A DNA stretch of 64,000 nt, taken from NCBI GenBank assembly GCA_031772625.1, contig CM062810.1, positions 707,781,584-707,845,583 on the forward strand. Reading direction: 5' to 3'. Under the pieces are notes generated by a model that was given only the letters and a program-made list of their open reading frames with translations, was not told the DNA's origin and made no database searches. Source of the DNA: Pinus tabuliformis. Its lineage: Eukaryota > Streptophyta > Pinopsida > Pinales > Pinaceae. Position numbers and translations under genes: made by a program. The first letter of the stretch is position 1. Every line of letters starts with the position of its first letter. Below, one piece after another: positions 1-10,430 of this stretch.

Positions 1-462
1 GTTCACATCAGTAGCCCAATCAATGCCAACAAGTGCAGTGTAGGGGTTTCTTTCATCCACAATTTCTATTACTTCAAAATCATCCAATGCGCTCGCACCT
101 TCAATATCTTAAGTTACTCCTTGCAGCGATACCATGGGGATGATCTTCTTCTTATTTTCCATCCTTAACTGAATCGGATACCACTGCAGCGCGGGTCTCC
201 CCATCCGCTCCCAAGTCTGCTTTAGCAAAACATTCACGTCTAACCCCAGATCTAGAATAACTTGATCCATTTCATATTCTCTTATCTGCACTATGAGTCT
301 CATTTCAGGTCCTGTCCTTGCCTTATGCTTACTGATCTTCCGTACCACACGCGGTTCACCCGAAGTGGTTCTGGCACACCTATTTATAAGTTCCTGTAAC
401 CCCTTTAAAGCCTTTCTATCGTGCAACAACTTCATGTAGGTCTCTAAAACAGTCATAAGCAT
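1..462 (-). pseudogene. Gypsy retropepsin-like protease segment (partial)
   Basis: The minus frame shows MDQVILDLGLDVNVLLKQ followed by TWERMGRPALQWYPIQLRM. In plant gypsy proteases the corresponding stretch carries the catalytic Asp in a D-x-G-S type loop; here it reads DLGLD, so the loop is altered. A single TAA at 109-111 interrupts the frame, which then continues to position 1 with EGASALDDFEVIEIVD and GIDWATDVN, wording typical of the segment between protease and RT. The piece lies downstream of the zinc knuckles, as expected for gag-pol order. It would have cleaved the polyprotein. It is inactive as read. Confidence 0.8.
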
Positions 463-702
463 AGACAGTCCATTTCCTTAATAGGCTTATCCCGGCTCCC
501 TGAGGTAGAGGCCTCAACGAAGCTTTTCTTTGCTTCCATGAACGTTTCGCTTGCATTCTCCAAATGAAATTCAGCCTCCTTTTCTGAGCTTTGTGTACCC
601 ATGCACTGTCTTCGGTTGTTTTCCCCTTATCATCGCCTATTGCAATTCCTCTTCAGAGCACTATATTAACATTCGAATCCTATTCACGACACTCAACCCT
701 CA

Positions 703-1373
703 TCATCTGCAGGTTTTCAGTCGGTTGCGGGGTAGCACCCCTTTGTCGCTTATTCTTGCTACCAATGTAGGACAGTCCTCAGTCTCATGATCAAACTGAG
801 TGCAATATTTACACAACAGATGCGTTGGGTTAGTGCATTTGTGGGAATAGTGTCTTGGTCCTCCACAATTGTAACATATCAATTTTCCACGCCCTTTTCC
901 AGTTCCTCCTCTACCTCGACCTCGTCCGTGCCCCTGAAGGCCTGTCTGCACCATCCCAACGCCTTGGTTAGGAGGCTGCATTTTTCCTGAACTCTATAGG
1001 TAGGTGTTCTATCCATCATCAGTTCATAACTTCGGAAATTGTGCTCATCATGCCCTACTGGCCTATAGAAGTTATAGAACAATTGTTGCGGTGGTTGTAC
1101 AAACTTCTACAGCAAATGACAATTATTAGTCGTATGTTTCCCTGCTACCTGACATATAACACACCACAACATAGATCCCATGCTCGACCCTACTTGGGCT
1201 TCTGGCCTCAAAGGAATCGGTCCTCCCCTTGTAATATAGTTCGCAAAGGCCAGGCAGTGATCCTTCTCATGCCCCTGACCTTTACATTTCAAGCACCATA
1301 TCTCTTTGCGTGCCTCTAGCCGAACTGTTTTGTCCTGCTTTAGACTTTGCATTTCAAGGCAAATATTTTGCAA
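703..1373 (-). pseudogene. Gypsy gag zinc-knuckle region
   Basis: Overlapping minus frames contain four Cys/His clusters. Two are clean CX2CX4HX4C knuckles: CLKCKGQGHEKDHC near 1300 and CYNCGGPRHYSHKC near 880. CKYCTQFDHETEDC near 815 is also clean, and CVICQVAGKHTTNNC near 1150 has one extra residue. Between them lies a Gly/Arg-rich stretch (GHGRGRGRGGTGKGRG) of the kind that binds nucleic acid. The clusters are spread over two or three frames, so at least one shift separates them. Nucleocapsid of a gypsy Gag is the best reading. Confidence 0.8.
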
Positions 1374-2716
1374 CTGCGCATGGATCTTTTAAACCCCTAG
1401 ATTCAGATCTTGCATCGGTGTTTCATGCAATATTATTTCAATCTCCAAGGCCTCTCTGTGAGTCGCAATCTTCTATTGTGACAGCACAACCCTTAGGTGA
1501 GGCAGGAGCGAAGCCACGAACCACTCGTGGTGCTACCCATCTATTAAATTCATATTATTTTCGTAGATTTTACACTTCAATCTCTAATCCAGCTTCCAAG
1601 GTGTCTCACCTAGTTTCATCGCGATTTCCTTGAACCCCACAATCAACTGCGCCTCCGATTTAGGCCTACTGAACTCTTTATTCAGCGCGGTCTCGATATT
1701 TGCCAACCTAGCGTTAGGGTTACCATTACAGTACTTGATGTACCATGTTAGTGCACAATCCTACAAAGCACTAACTAATGTCGCCTTCTTCATGTGATCA
1801 TCTGTGAAGCGTTGAGCTTCCCATACAACTTTTACGACGAACCAGAACTGGTTTGGGTCCTCATTTCCCAAGCCCTTAATCAGAGGCAGCTTCACTGAAT
1901 TCACCATGTTGAACTATGGTGGAGGTGGTGGTGGTGTGGGCGAAGTCGTAGGTGACGATGGTGAAGGTGGAGGTGGTGTGGGTGGAGGTGGTAGTCGTAG
2001 GAACCCTTGTTTTATCAATAGAACTGCACTTCGTGGAGAAGCTTGTGCTACTCCTTCTTCGTCACTCAAGGGGGTAAAATTAGTGGGTTATATTCATGAC
2101 CCTTTCTTCCTTCGTTCCTGTAAGTCTTTCCACTTCGCGTAGCTCTGAACATCAAGGTAGTTGCATAACCCACTTTTCACACTGTAACATCTTAATCCAA
2201 GTATTTAAAGACTTCAAGTACTTACCTCGTGGAGCTTTGAAAAAGTGTCGCTTCGCCTCACTGTAACTGACTGAGGTATCGATCGCGAATTCTGTCACAA
2301 ACCCCCCTATGATACAATTAAGCCAATGATCGACAGCGCATGTGATCATATCCTCAGAGGCTTCCAATCTCTGTACTAACTCCGGGTCTAGATAGTAGGA
2401 TTGTCAAGTCTCCACCTTTGTTAGTTATCTGTTAGCTTCGCGATCCACTCGTAAAACTCAACTGGAAAGGAACATAAAAAGATCTCGTGAATTTCTGTAT
2501 ACAAGTACTTGTCTAGCCACTATTCCTTTGTCAGTCACGAATTTCTGTTCTCCTGCGCCGTGAATTCGTGGATCTTCCTATCCAACTAGTCTTCGATCTC
2601 TTTCTTAGTTGGATTCCAGTGATATGACATCGCAAATCTCTCATGCAGATCCTAGTCCTGGCAACGAAACAATTTGTTGGCTTCATGGGTCCTAACCCAG
2701 GTTCAGCGTTAGTCAA
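1374..2716 (-). pseudogene. Degenerate gypsy gag N-terminal and capsid region
   Basis: Only short minus frames survive here, for example SYSEAKRHFFKAPRGKYLKS near 2250. The position upstream of the zinc knuckles suggests capsid. At 1915-1993 the plus strand is a GGT/GGA repeat, which on the coding strand gives a Pro/His/Thr-rich linker like those at the start of many plant Gag proteins. No full capsid motif could be read, so the assignment depends on neighbours. Confidence 0.45.
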
Positions 2717-3207
2717 CCAAACAAATCCCTACACTACTGACCCTTTCGGAATTAGCCCGCAGAGCGCGGACCAAAGTCTTGACCAAAGTCTCACCTGAAG
2801 TAGTATGGGGGGATGTTGGAACAAGTTTTTGCACCCTCAGATGGTCGTGATGTCGGTTTATAACATCATTCTCATTATGTATATATCCTACAATTGTGTT
2901 TCTTCTATTTATAGGCTCTCTTAGGCTCCCACTAAGATCAATATGCTCATTACGTCTAGGGAGGCTTATACTAGGCTTGTAGTGCGAGGTTTTCTTTATT
3001 TTAGTATATTTGTCACTAGTTCCAAGGACTCCTACACGTTTTGTGGAAGAGTGTACCTGAAGTTGTATGGGATTGTGCATGTGAATGGCGTACAAGGAAT
3101 TTTTGGGTTTGAACGTCATTTTATTTTTCAATTGAAGAGAGTGTGCTAAGCAAGTTTAAGAAGGGAGTTTAAGTGGGTTGGTTGAGGGGTGAGTTCTCAA
3201 TAGCATC
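2717..3207. other. Unassigned spacer between gypsy remnant and FLZ pseudogene
   Basis: About 490 bases with no convincing coding frame on either strand. The right-hand part is the immediate upstream flank of the FLZ gene and could hold its promoter and 5' leader, but I see no clear TATA box. The left part could be the LTR of the neighbouring gypsy copy; no PBS was recognised. Confidence 0.3.
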
Positions 3208-3962
3208 ATGGAAAAGAGGAGAGAAAAGATGATGCTTCATCTTATGCCTGATTACCGATCAGATTCATCACCCACGAGAGGTTTCAATCCAAAGGGGTCG
3301 TCAGATTCAGAGGGGGCCAAAAGCCTAATTTCTCCATTGGATTTGAAGACCTTTTCTGGAGTTGGGATCACTTATTCGCCTAAAAACAACTTTGATTACC
3401 AGTTGAGTTCTCACAAGTAGCAAAGCGAGACAATACTGATTGGTTCTCCCATGGATTTACAGAATCCACCCAACAAATAGGAATGGAGCATTCAAAGAGC
3501 TATACTTGTGTTATATCCCGTGATTCAAATTCAAGCACAAACAACATGCATACTCATTGCAGTATAGAGTGTGAAATTGTGCAATACCCTCTTCAAAATC
3601 AAGATGAACATGAAATATGGGATGTCTCATGGCCAGCTCGGTGCTATTCAAATGCTCCAGTGTTTCCCATTGCCCATTTTCTCGGGGCTTGTTATCTTTG
3701 CAAATGGAAAGTAAACCATGGAAAAGACATCTACATGTACAGGTCTGTTATAATGATCCCACGATTGATTTAAACCTCTAAGAATCGATTGAATTGATTA
3801 AAAGTTCCCATTCTTAAGAGTTAGTCTCATTCTATGTTTGCTGATTATTATTAGGGTGACATGGCATTATGTAGCGAGGAATGTCACTACCAACAGATTT
3901 TGATGGGTGAACGAATGGAAGCATTTGCTGCTTCTCCATATTCATCGAGTGCTGCTTCATAA
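3208..3962 (+). pseudogene. FLZ-type (FCS-like zinc finger, DUF581) gene copy with frameshifts
   Basis: FLZ proteins are small plant adaptors that bind SnRK1 kinase. Exon 1 starts at 3208; its first frame shows SDSEGAKSLISPLDLKTFSG, the conserved SP.SPLDFK.FS block. Near 3395 the reading must shift frame, after which it stays open through SKSYTCVISRDSN (the FLZ YTCVIS block) to FLGACYLCKWKVNHGKDIYM, the first half of the zinc finger. A donor (AG|GT) lies at 3742/3743 and an acceptor (TTAG) ends at 3854. Exon 2 then reads GDMALCSEECHYQQI and ends at TAA 3960-3962. The intron of about 112 bp sits where FLZ introns normally sit, so this is not a processed copy. Joining the exons leaves the frame one base short. 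Two shifts make a pseudogene, or assembly errors, the likely reading. Confidence 0.85.
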
Positions 3963-5182
3963 GATCCACAGGGGCTTCACTAAGTGAGCAATATCAGACC
4001 ACGTGGGTTCATATTGGGTGATATATATTGAGGAATAAATGGCACAATATATTGGGGGATATATAGGGGGTAAAGGGTTTTTATATTGGCATGTATAGAA
4101 AATGGACCTCAAAGTTAATCAAAAAATATAAAGGGGTATAAAAAATATTAATGAAAAAATGGATACCTACAATATCTAGTGTAAGTAGGGGTTTTTTAAA
4201 TTGGAAGGTGTATTGGGTTTGTATTGGTAGGGGGTTAAATAATGTGATTTTTAGGGGTACTTTCGAATATGTATTCAAATAAGGGTATTGTTTAATATGC
4301 CACAAATGCACATGATAGGTCAGAGGTTCATTGAGTGAAGCCCCCAGGATAAGATCAAAGGCATGAAATTTTTCCATCATTAGCGGGGTAAAAGGAGGCA
4401 TTCCAATGTATGTATTTTTTGCATCAGAGTAGTTGTCGAAAAATGCAATGCTACAGATGATATAAAAATGTATCTCTGTTTTATTAAGAGGAAAAGGGAT
4501 TGAATGGGGTAGGATTTTCTAAGGCATATTAATATGGAGAGAGTCTTTTGATCCAATTTTAAAGTGTCAAATGCAAGAATAAGCTAATTGAATTTTTATT
4601 TCCAATCCTTCAGATTATTCCCTTGGTAGGAGAACCATTTTAAATAGATTCTTAGTTTTATCTCCAAGAATCTGTCTAAAATTGCTACTTCATCTAAATT
4701 TAATGAAGTTCTTTTCCCTTCGAGTGAATGTTATTTCTATGCATCTTTATCTTGTCATTGTTACTTCACATAGCCACTATTATAACTGCAGATGCTTAAT
4801 ATATTTCCAAATTGGCTGCAAGGGACTTCTACGTGATTTTCAACCTTTATATACAAATTTTGTCAATTTGCAGTCAAGTTTATGCATTACAATAAATTGT
4901 ATGTCAGATAAGAAGCGACTTTGTTTCTGTGGCAGTAATTGCAGGCATGGTAATGTGCCAAAGTTGATGAAGTTTTTCCTATGCTTTACTAGAAGGGATT
5001 TTTGTTCACAAGCGTCATTTTTCATGTTGCAGGTACTTTTCCAGATTCTGCAGATGATGAAAATGGACCCCCTTCACCCAATTTGGTCTATTGGTGAAAA
5101 GACTTATAAGGTATTTGAAGCAAAACCTCTAATGAGGAGCAAGTGACTACCTCTCTAAAAGAAGATCTCCAGATTACCAAGA
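3963..5182. other. Spacer downstream of FLZ copy
   Basis: Mostly AT-rich DNA with no recognised protein. A stretch near 4010-4080 repeats ATATATTG-like words. At 5031-5032 an AG after a T-rich tract precedes a short open stretch (GTFPDSADDENGPPSPNLVY) that could be a small exon, but nothing flanking supports it. The right end is cut by the assembly gap. Confidence 0.3.
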
Positions 5183-5282
5183 NNNNNNNNNNNNNNNNNN
5201 NNNNNNNNNNNNNNNNNNNNNNNNNNNNNNNNNNNNNNNNNNNNNNNNNNNNNNNNNNNNNNNNNNNNNNNNNNNNNNNNNN
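5183..5282. other. Assembly gap (100 N)
   Basis: Exactly one hundred N bases. A round 100 is the usual placeholder for a gap of unknown size, so distances across this point are not reliable. Confidence 0.98.
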
Positions 5283-6139
5283 AAGGAACACGTTGTAATG
5301 TGAACGCTGTCACATTTATATATATGGAACGTACTGCTTTTATATATGGATCATACGTAACTCACAGTTATATATGAACAGAACGCAGTCATATATGAAA
5401 TTGGAATCATGGTCTTACACATACGCTGGAATCATGGTCTTACATATACGCTGGAATCTTGGGCTTATATATATGCTGGACAGTCAAATGTTGGTCAGCA
5501 AGACAAGGGTGCCACTATCATCCAAACAACAGCATTTAAATATGCATTAGGACGCAGTTGTTAAAGACCTCAATCCATAGTTGAGAAGCACTGTTCGACG
5601 TAGGCTGTATCCTGAAGAAAAACAGTTGGTTGCTGTCCTGCAAGAAGCCTTGCACAGTCATCTAGTTGTAAGTAACAACATGGTTATGTTTTGGTATAAT
5701 ATGCTGTCATAATATCAGATTGTTGTGGGTCTGCTGGAAGGAATCTGAAATTACAGCCTAGCTGCTTTGCTAGGCTGCAAGCCATAGCAAGCAGCTAAAG
5801 GCTGATATACTCATTGTTGCATACATAAGACTACATGGTGATGTAAAGGGCAGCATGATCAGTAATGGGCATAGGCAGCATTATAAGATCATAAACATGA
5901 AGGGCAACAACATGATAAGATCATGTGCATGGGCAGTACAATAATACATTAGCAGGGGTTGCAGCATGATGATGATGCACATTAGTTTGAGCAACATTAT
6001 GATGGATAAGATCATGGACATGGACAGCCGCATGGTGCAGTATGCAGTGGTGCAACTAGAGAACCAGATGCAGCATGATGATAGGTATTAGTTGAAGCAG
6101 AATGTCTTCAACTGATCTCATCGTTATGAGAAATGATCT
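5283..6139. other. Non-coding region with short repeats and a hairpin
   Basis: No coding frame is convincing. A perfect 9-bp stem with a 6-base loop lies at 5754-5777 (CAGCCTAGC and GCTAGGCTG). From about 5830 to 6090 short words such as GCAGCATGATGAT and AAGATCATG recur, giving a degenerate repeat texture. The position directly before an LTR-end fragment suggests this may be the diverged U3 part of the same LTR. Confidence 0.35.
5401..5475. repeat. Minisatellite, 25-bp unit x3
   Basis: Three adjacent 25-base units begin at 5401, 5426 and 5451. Each starts YTGGAATC and continues with GGTCTTACAYATACG or a variant. The third unit has several changes. A partial fourth unit (CTGGA) follows. Confidence 0.85.
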
Positions 6140-6405
6140 ATGCTAGATCTAGATAAGTCAAAGTGTTGACTTCTGTTGTAAATGTACTCTCTCTCTCTCT
6201 CTCTCTCTTTCTTTGCTGAACTTTGAAGATAAAAGAAGAATTGATCAAGGGTTTCCCCACACATTGTGGGGTTTGTCCCTGGCTCGCCCCATATCTTGTG
6301 TCCTCTTGTCTTGGCTTGTCTTCTGCGATTTATATTTATGTTCTATCTGTAGTTTATCTTAATGCTGATGTGATTGCTAACTGTGAAAATTTAAATAAAT
6401 TGATC
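6140..6405 (+). repeat. Truncated copia LTR end
   Basis: This stretch matches, with substitutions and small gaps, the last part of the LTR at 22080-22290. Shared words include TTGATCA(A)GGGTTT, a CCCCAC...GGGGTTT block, TTGTCTTGGCT and GATGTGATTGCTAA. No primer-binding site follows, so it is a fragment or an old solo LTR. It includes a (CT)n tract at 6186-6208. Confidence 0.7.
6186..6208. repeat. (CT)n microsatellite
   Basis: About eleven uninterrupted CT dinucleotides inside the LTR fragment. The homologous position in the other LTR (near 22110) has only a few CT units, so the tract expanded after the copies diverged. Confidence 0.9.
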
Positions 6406-6669
6406 TAGCATAGAACATACCTAAATTTAACAAATAGTTTCTTTGCGAAAGGAAGTAAAAAGTGGAAAAACTCTTCAAGACTATGCCAATAGTTCAAAGG
6501 CTTTGGATGAACTCATCAGCAACCAATGATCACACAGTGACAAGACTGGTCTTGGTTACAAAGAAAAATCTGAAAAAGAGTCAAGTCCTTCTATGACAAC
6601 TAAAGAAGATGAATATGCAAAAGGGGTAGATACCCCAGCTAGAATAAGAGACCAAGACTCGTAGGAAGA

Positions 6670-7309
6670 ACCCTGGAAGACAATTCCTCGAAGAAGATTT
6701 CCTCCCAGGTACCAACCTATCTTTTATGGTCATTTTTATTCATGTGGAAGGTCTGGACATAGAGCTGCAAAATGTCGCATGTATGTTTGGAATGAATATA
6801 ATTCTAAGAGATCCTTCAGAAATGGATATTCTAGAACTCAACATAATTTCAACAAATTTGATCATTTAAGAGATTATGTCGAATGTTACAAATGTAAAAA
6901 TTTTGGACATATGGCTAGGGATTGTGAAGTTCCAGACAGGTACAACTATTATCGGCAAAACCCTAGAAGAAAATTTGCAGGATCACAAGATAGACACCAA
7001 ACATAATCTTCTATGAATAACATCAAATGTTACAAATGTCATAACTATGGACACATAGCTCGTAACTGCAGGTACAAGATGGAATCAACCATGAATGAAA
7101 AGCTTGATGACGAGAATAAGAAGGTTTGGAAAGGAAAACAAGTACAAGATGAACACGTACAAGATGAACAAGAAAAGAGAGAAGGAAATAAGGTCCCGAT
7201 AGTTATGCTTTCACGATTCGTAACAGATTGTGAGGAATCAGTAGTTGCTTTAGTTAGTGAATCGAGTCAAGACAACCCATTAAATGACAGACTATTCTTA
7301 ACAATTTAG
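6670..7309 (+). pseudogene. Copia gag C-terminal part with CCHC knuckles
   Basis: The plus frame gives three knuckle-like motifs in series: a damaged one (FYSCGRSGHRAAKC, first Cys replaced by Phe), then CYKCKNFGHMARDC near 6890 and CYKCHNYGHIARNC near 7030. One TAA at 7003-7005 separates the second and third. The spacing and the basic stretch between motifs match the multi-knuckle Gag of Sirevirus-like Ty1/copia elements. A charged Lys/Glu-rich tail follows to 7309. The capsid part before 6670 is not readable. Confidence 0.8.
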
Positions 7310-7487
7310 CTTATCGACTTCTAGAAATCTGAAGATGAGGAGTCTATGCAACAGTATATGACACAAGTCTATGATTGACAGACATGTAATTTGAACAAGA
7401 TGGCAGTTTCATTACATGTTCAAGGGGAGAAGAATAGTTGAAGTATTAGAGATTCAAGAAAGGAAGCGCTGACAAGAAATATATATG

Positions 7488-8512
7488 TGAAAGTGGATCG
7501 AGATAACCTAACAATTATCGAAGCATATGTGGATGCTATAATCTTTGGAAACAATGATGACATATTAAGTAAAGACTTTGCCACAAAAATTCAAAGTGAG
7601 TTTGAAATGTCCATGCTTGGTGAACTGACATACTTTTTAGGGCTTCATATTTCTTAGTAGGATAAAGGAATATTCATATATCAAACCAAGTACATCAAAC
7701 AAATGCTCAAGAAATTCTAGATGGAAGTTTTCAAGCTAGTCCTTACCCCCATGGTAACAGGTTGCAAGTTAAGCTTAGAAGATTCATCAAAGGATGTGGA
7801 CCAAAGGTTGTATAGATCCATGATTTGTAGTCTCCGATATATGACAACCTCCCGGCCATATGTGATGTAGGTAGTTGGACAAAAAACATGATTCCAAACA
7901 ACACCAAAATAATAGCATATCATTGTTGTCAAAAGAATTCTTCGATATCTTAAGGGCACAACAGAATATGGTCTCTGGTATCCCAAAGGAAATGATCTGG
8001 TCATCCAAGCTTATACAGATGCAGATTGGGCAAGAAGTGTTGATGATTGTAAGAGTACCAGTGGAGCAGTGTTCTACCTAGGTGGTTACCTTGTCTCATG
8101 GTTAAGTAAAAAGCAGTCTTCAAAGCATAATACATCGCGACAACAACTTGTTGTACTCAAGTTCTCTCAATGAAGCAAACTTTGCAATATCTTCAAGTCA
8201 AGTTTGATGAGCCTATTCCAATATTTTGCGATAACATCAACGACATCATTATCTCCAAGATTCCTGTGATGCATTCCAAAACGAAGCATATTTCAATTAA
8301 ATATCATTTTGTTAGAGAGAAGGTTGCTGAAAAGAATATCAAGCTTGAAAATGTTGCACAAAGGAACACATTGCATTTACCAAACCATTACCTCGTGAAG
8401 CATTTGAGTGTCTTCGCCAAAAGCTTAGGATTCTCCCAAGTTTTCATTAGACTCTTTCTCTTATCTACTCAAGTAGAAAGGGGGAGTAGAGGTGTGTACA
8501 TGTCCACAAGAT
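7488..8512 (+). pseudogene. Copia RT C-terminus and RNase H (after internal deletion)
   Basis: Translation gives the end of a copia RT: AYVDAIIFGNNDD (the YVDD box with the second Asp replaced by Ala), FEMSMLGELTYFLGLHIS, then GIFIYQTKYIKQML. RNase H follows with ILRYLKGTTEYGLWY, YTDADWARSVDDCKSTSGA and, from 8170, QYLQVKFDEPIPIFCDN through KHISIKYHFVREKV. There are several in-frame stops. Protease, integrase and the N-terminal two thirds of RT are missing between here and gag at 7309, only about 180 bases away, so a deletion of roughly 3 kb is inferred from normal element length. Confidence 0.85.
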
Positions 8513-8632
8513 GATTGTTTGTCAGGGGGAGTTACCCTTTGCCATTGATGACAAAGGGGGAGAGAAGCAGTAGAAAGAGGTGTCATGATCATAGGGGGAC
8601 TACTTGTGTTGCCATCAATGCCAAAGGGGGAG
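8475..8632 (+). promoter_or_regulatory. Cluster of polypurine tracts (Sirevirus signature)
   Basis: Five G-rich purine tracts occur between RNase H and the 3' LTR: AGAAAGGGGGAG at 8475, a CAGGGGGAG at about 8523, AAAGGGGGAG at 8553, AGGGGGAC near 8593 and AAAGGGGGAG at 8623. Multiple conserved PPT copies upstream of the 3' LTR are a known hallmark of Sireviruses. The last one directly precedes the LTR start and would prime plus-strand DNA synthesis. Confidence 0.75.
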
Positions 8633-8634
8633 AT

Positions 8635-9647
8635 TGTTGATCAGTGGTTATCATTGATGTCAACCCAAGCAGCACCAGGGGATACCTCGATCTTGCATGG
8701 GAATTTTGACTTGAAAAATCATATTATTTTGCGTCAAAGATATTCTCTATGGATTCTACTCATCGAGATGTTTCCTTTGATTTATGGTACGCCTCCCAGT
8801 TCTTCATGGGTTTAGATTTATTTGCGTTTGAAGTTAGTGACCCCAGTTAGTGGGCTAAAACCCTATGGGGTTGTGGCATGTCACTCATAATTGGTTGTGG
8901 TCATTGAATAGTAAATAATTAATCATTTTTTTTCTCCTAAAATCCCTCCAACATTTAATTGTTGAGGACCCTCTCAACTCAATACATTCATATAAATAAT
9001 GACCCTCATATCCTCCTCTTGTAGGGATTTTGTGGCTTCAAACAAGTCATTGTGGCATTTTCATTATAATTTATTTATTTATTTATTTATTATTATTATT
9101 TGTGAAGCTTCGGAAGCAGAAACTAAAACCCATTTGAGCCGAAATCTTTATGAACCTTGTGACCAAATTGAAGATCTTGGTTCACTAAATTTTCAGATTT
9201 GATCTGAGGAAGTTAGGGTTTTTGTAGCCTCTCGAATTCCATGTCAAACAGGTGACATTGGGAAAATCGTCATAACTTTCTCTCTGAGCATTGGATTTAA
9301 ATTTTGTAAATTGTCATAGAAAGAGGACAAACTTTAGTTTGTTGAGTAGAATTTTCAAGGCCGAAGGTCGCAACAGTGACACATTGAACTTCGTAGAAAT
9401 GCGCTCTATAGAACTAGTCTATAATCAGGTCATCGTGGGAGATTGAGCATAAATCTTTCTTGAAGAATCCAATATTGATCATACCTATGGGGTTGGAAAG
9501 ATGACTCGGAGGGCTACCACAAGACGAAATTTCATACCCTGGAGATTCGAAATTACATAGATACAACAGATTTAATATCGAGCTCCTAGAAGGCAAGAAA
9601 AAGCATTCATTCCAGGATCACTGTCGTAAGGACTACACACATCAACA
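8635..9647 (+). repeat. 3' LTR of the Sirevirus-like copia
   Basis: The LTR starts TGTTGAT right after the last PPT. A matching end, ATCAACA, occurs at 9641-9647 and gives a 7-bp inverted terminal pair and a length of about 1,013 bp, which suits this group. A TATA box (TATAAATA) lies at 8991-8998. The start is well supported. The end is tentative because no 5' LTR copy is present in the window for comparison. Confidence 0.6.
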
Positions 9648-10430
9648 GTCAAGGGTAAGTCTCCTACAAAAAGGTATGTATGATTAGTGTTTACATTTGA
9701 AATATGAGCATCATCTCTGACATATGTTTTTTCATGACAACATAAGTACATACAAGGCCTTGGTTATATCTCTATGTCTCTATATGCCATAGTTAGTTTT
9801 GATACCACATTTCAGATGTCCTATTCTTGATACTACACATTTGATGCTACACCAAGTCTGTGAAATCTATAAGATGTTGTAAGTTCATGTTACTTGTCTT
9901 GTCATAGTCGATAGAATGGTCTCTATTGTTGTACTTAGAACTTGGTCCTTCACAAGTCTAAGGTTTGTCATTAGTTTTTATTGTATATATCTTTAGGTCA
10001 GTTTTGGATACAGCCTTGCATAGAGTCCATGCCTATATCAAGAGTGGGAGTATTTGTCTACTGTTGCAACAAGTCAACAACAAAAGTGACAAGCACACTT
10101 CAGGTACGCATTGTAATTTTAATTTGTATTTATTCATTATTATGCGCTTACTTGTGTTTTGCAGGCAAAGGTAAGTTGAAGGGTATTTTGTTTTGTTTTG
10201 GGATTGGTTTCACTGGGAAAATTTTGCATGTAGGTAGAAGAAGATTCAAGTACAACTTCAAGCAATAATTCAAGAGTAGAAGTATCAAATCAAAGGAAGC
10301 ATTGTAGTGGGACATCCTTTGAAGACATGACATCCATCTGTATATTGTGAAGAAGTGTGAAAGCCAAGAGTCATCATTGTAAAGTTGTAAAAGAGTCATT
10401 TGTAAAAGTGTCATCATTGGAAGAGTCATT
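9648..10430. other. Unassigned spacer with short degenerate tandem repeats
   Basis: No protein is recognised. At 10367-10446 variants of AAGAGTCATCATTGTAA recur about five times with a unit near 15-17 bases. This directly precedes the first readable copia protease residues, so gag of the next element is missing rather than merely decayed. Confidence 0.4.

Larger units (their letters stand above)
1..2716 (-). mobile_element. Ty3/gypsy retrotransposon remnant (gag to protease)
   Basis: Minus-strand frames read, from right to left, a degenerate gag, a run of CCHC zinc knuckles and a retropepsin-like segment that continues past the left edge of the window. This order is that of a plant Ty3/gypsy polyprotein; RT and integrase would lie outside the window. 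The frames are broken by several stops and shifts, so the copy is dead. No LTR or primer-binding site could be placed with confidence to the right of gag. Family assignment rests on the protease wording (DVNVLLKQTWERMGRP) and on the multiple knuckles. Confidence 0.85.

Noticed and set aside
1906..2142. Gly-rich plus-strand protein
   Set aside because: Produced by a GGT/GGA repeat; the minus strand fits the gypsy gag linker better.
4682..5146. 154-codon plus-strand open frame
   Set aside because: Low-complexity, Phe/Leu/Cys-rich content of T-rich DNA, no domain and no match to neighbours; treated as chance.
5401..5480. CRISPR-like array
   Set aside because: Units are directly adjacent without spacers and the genome is a plant; it is a minisatellite.
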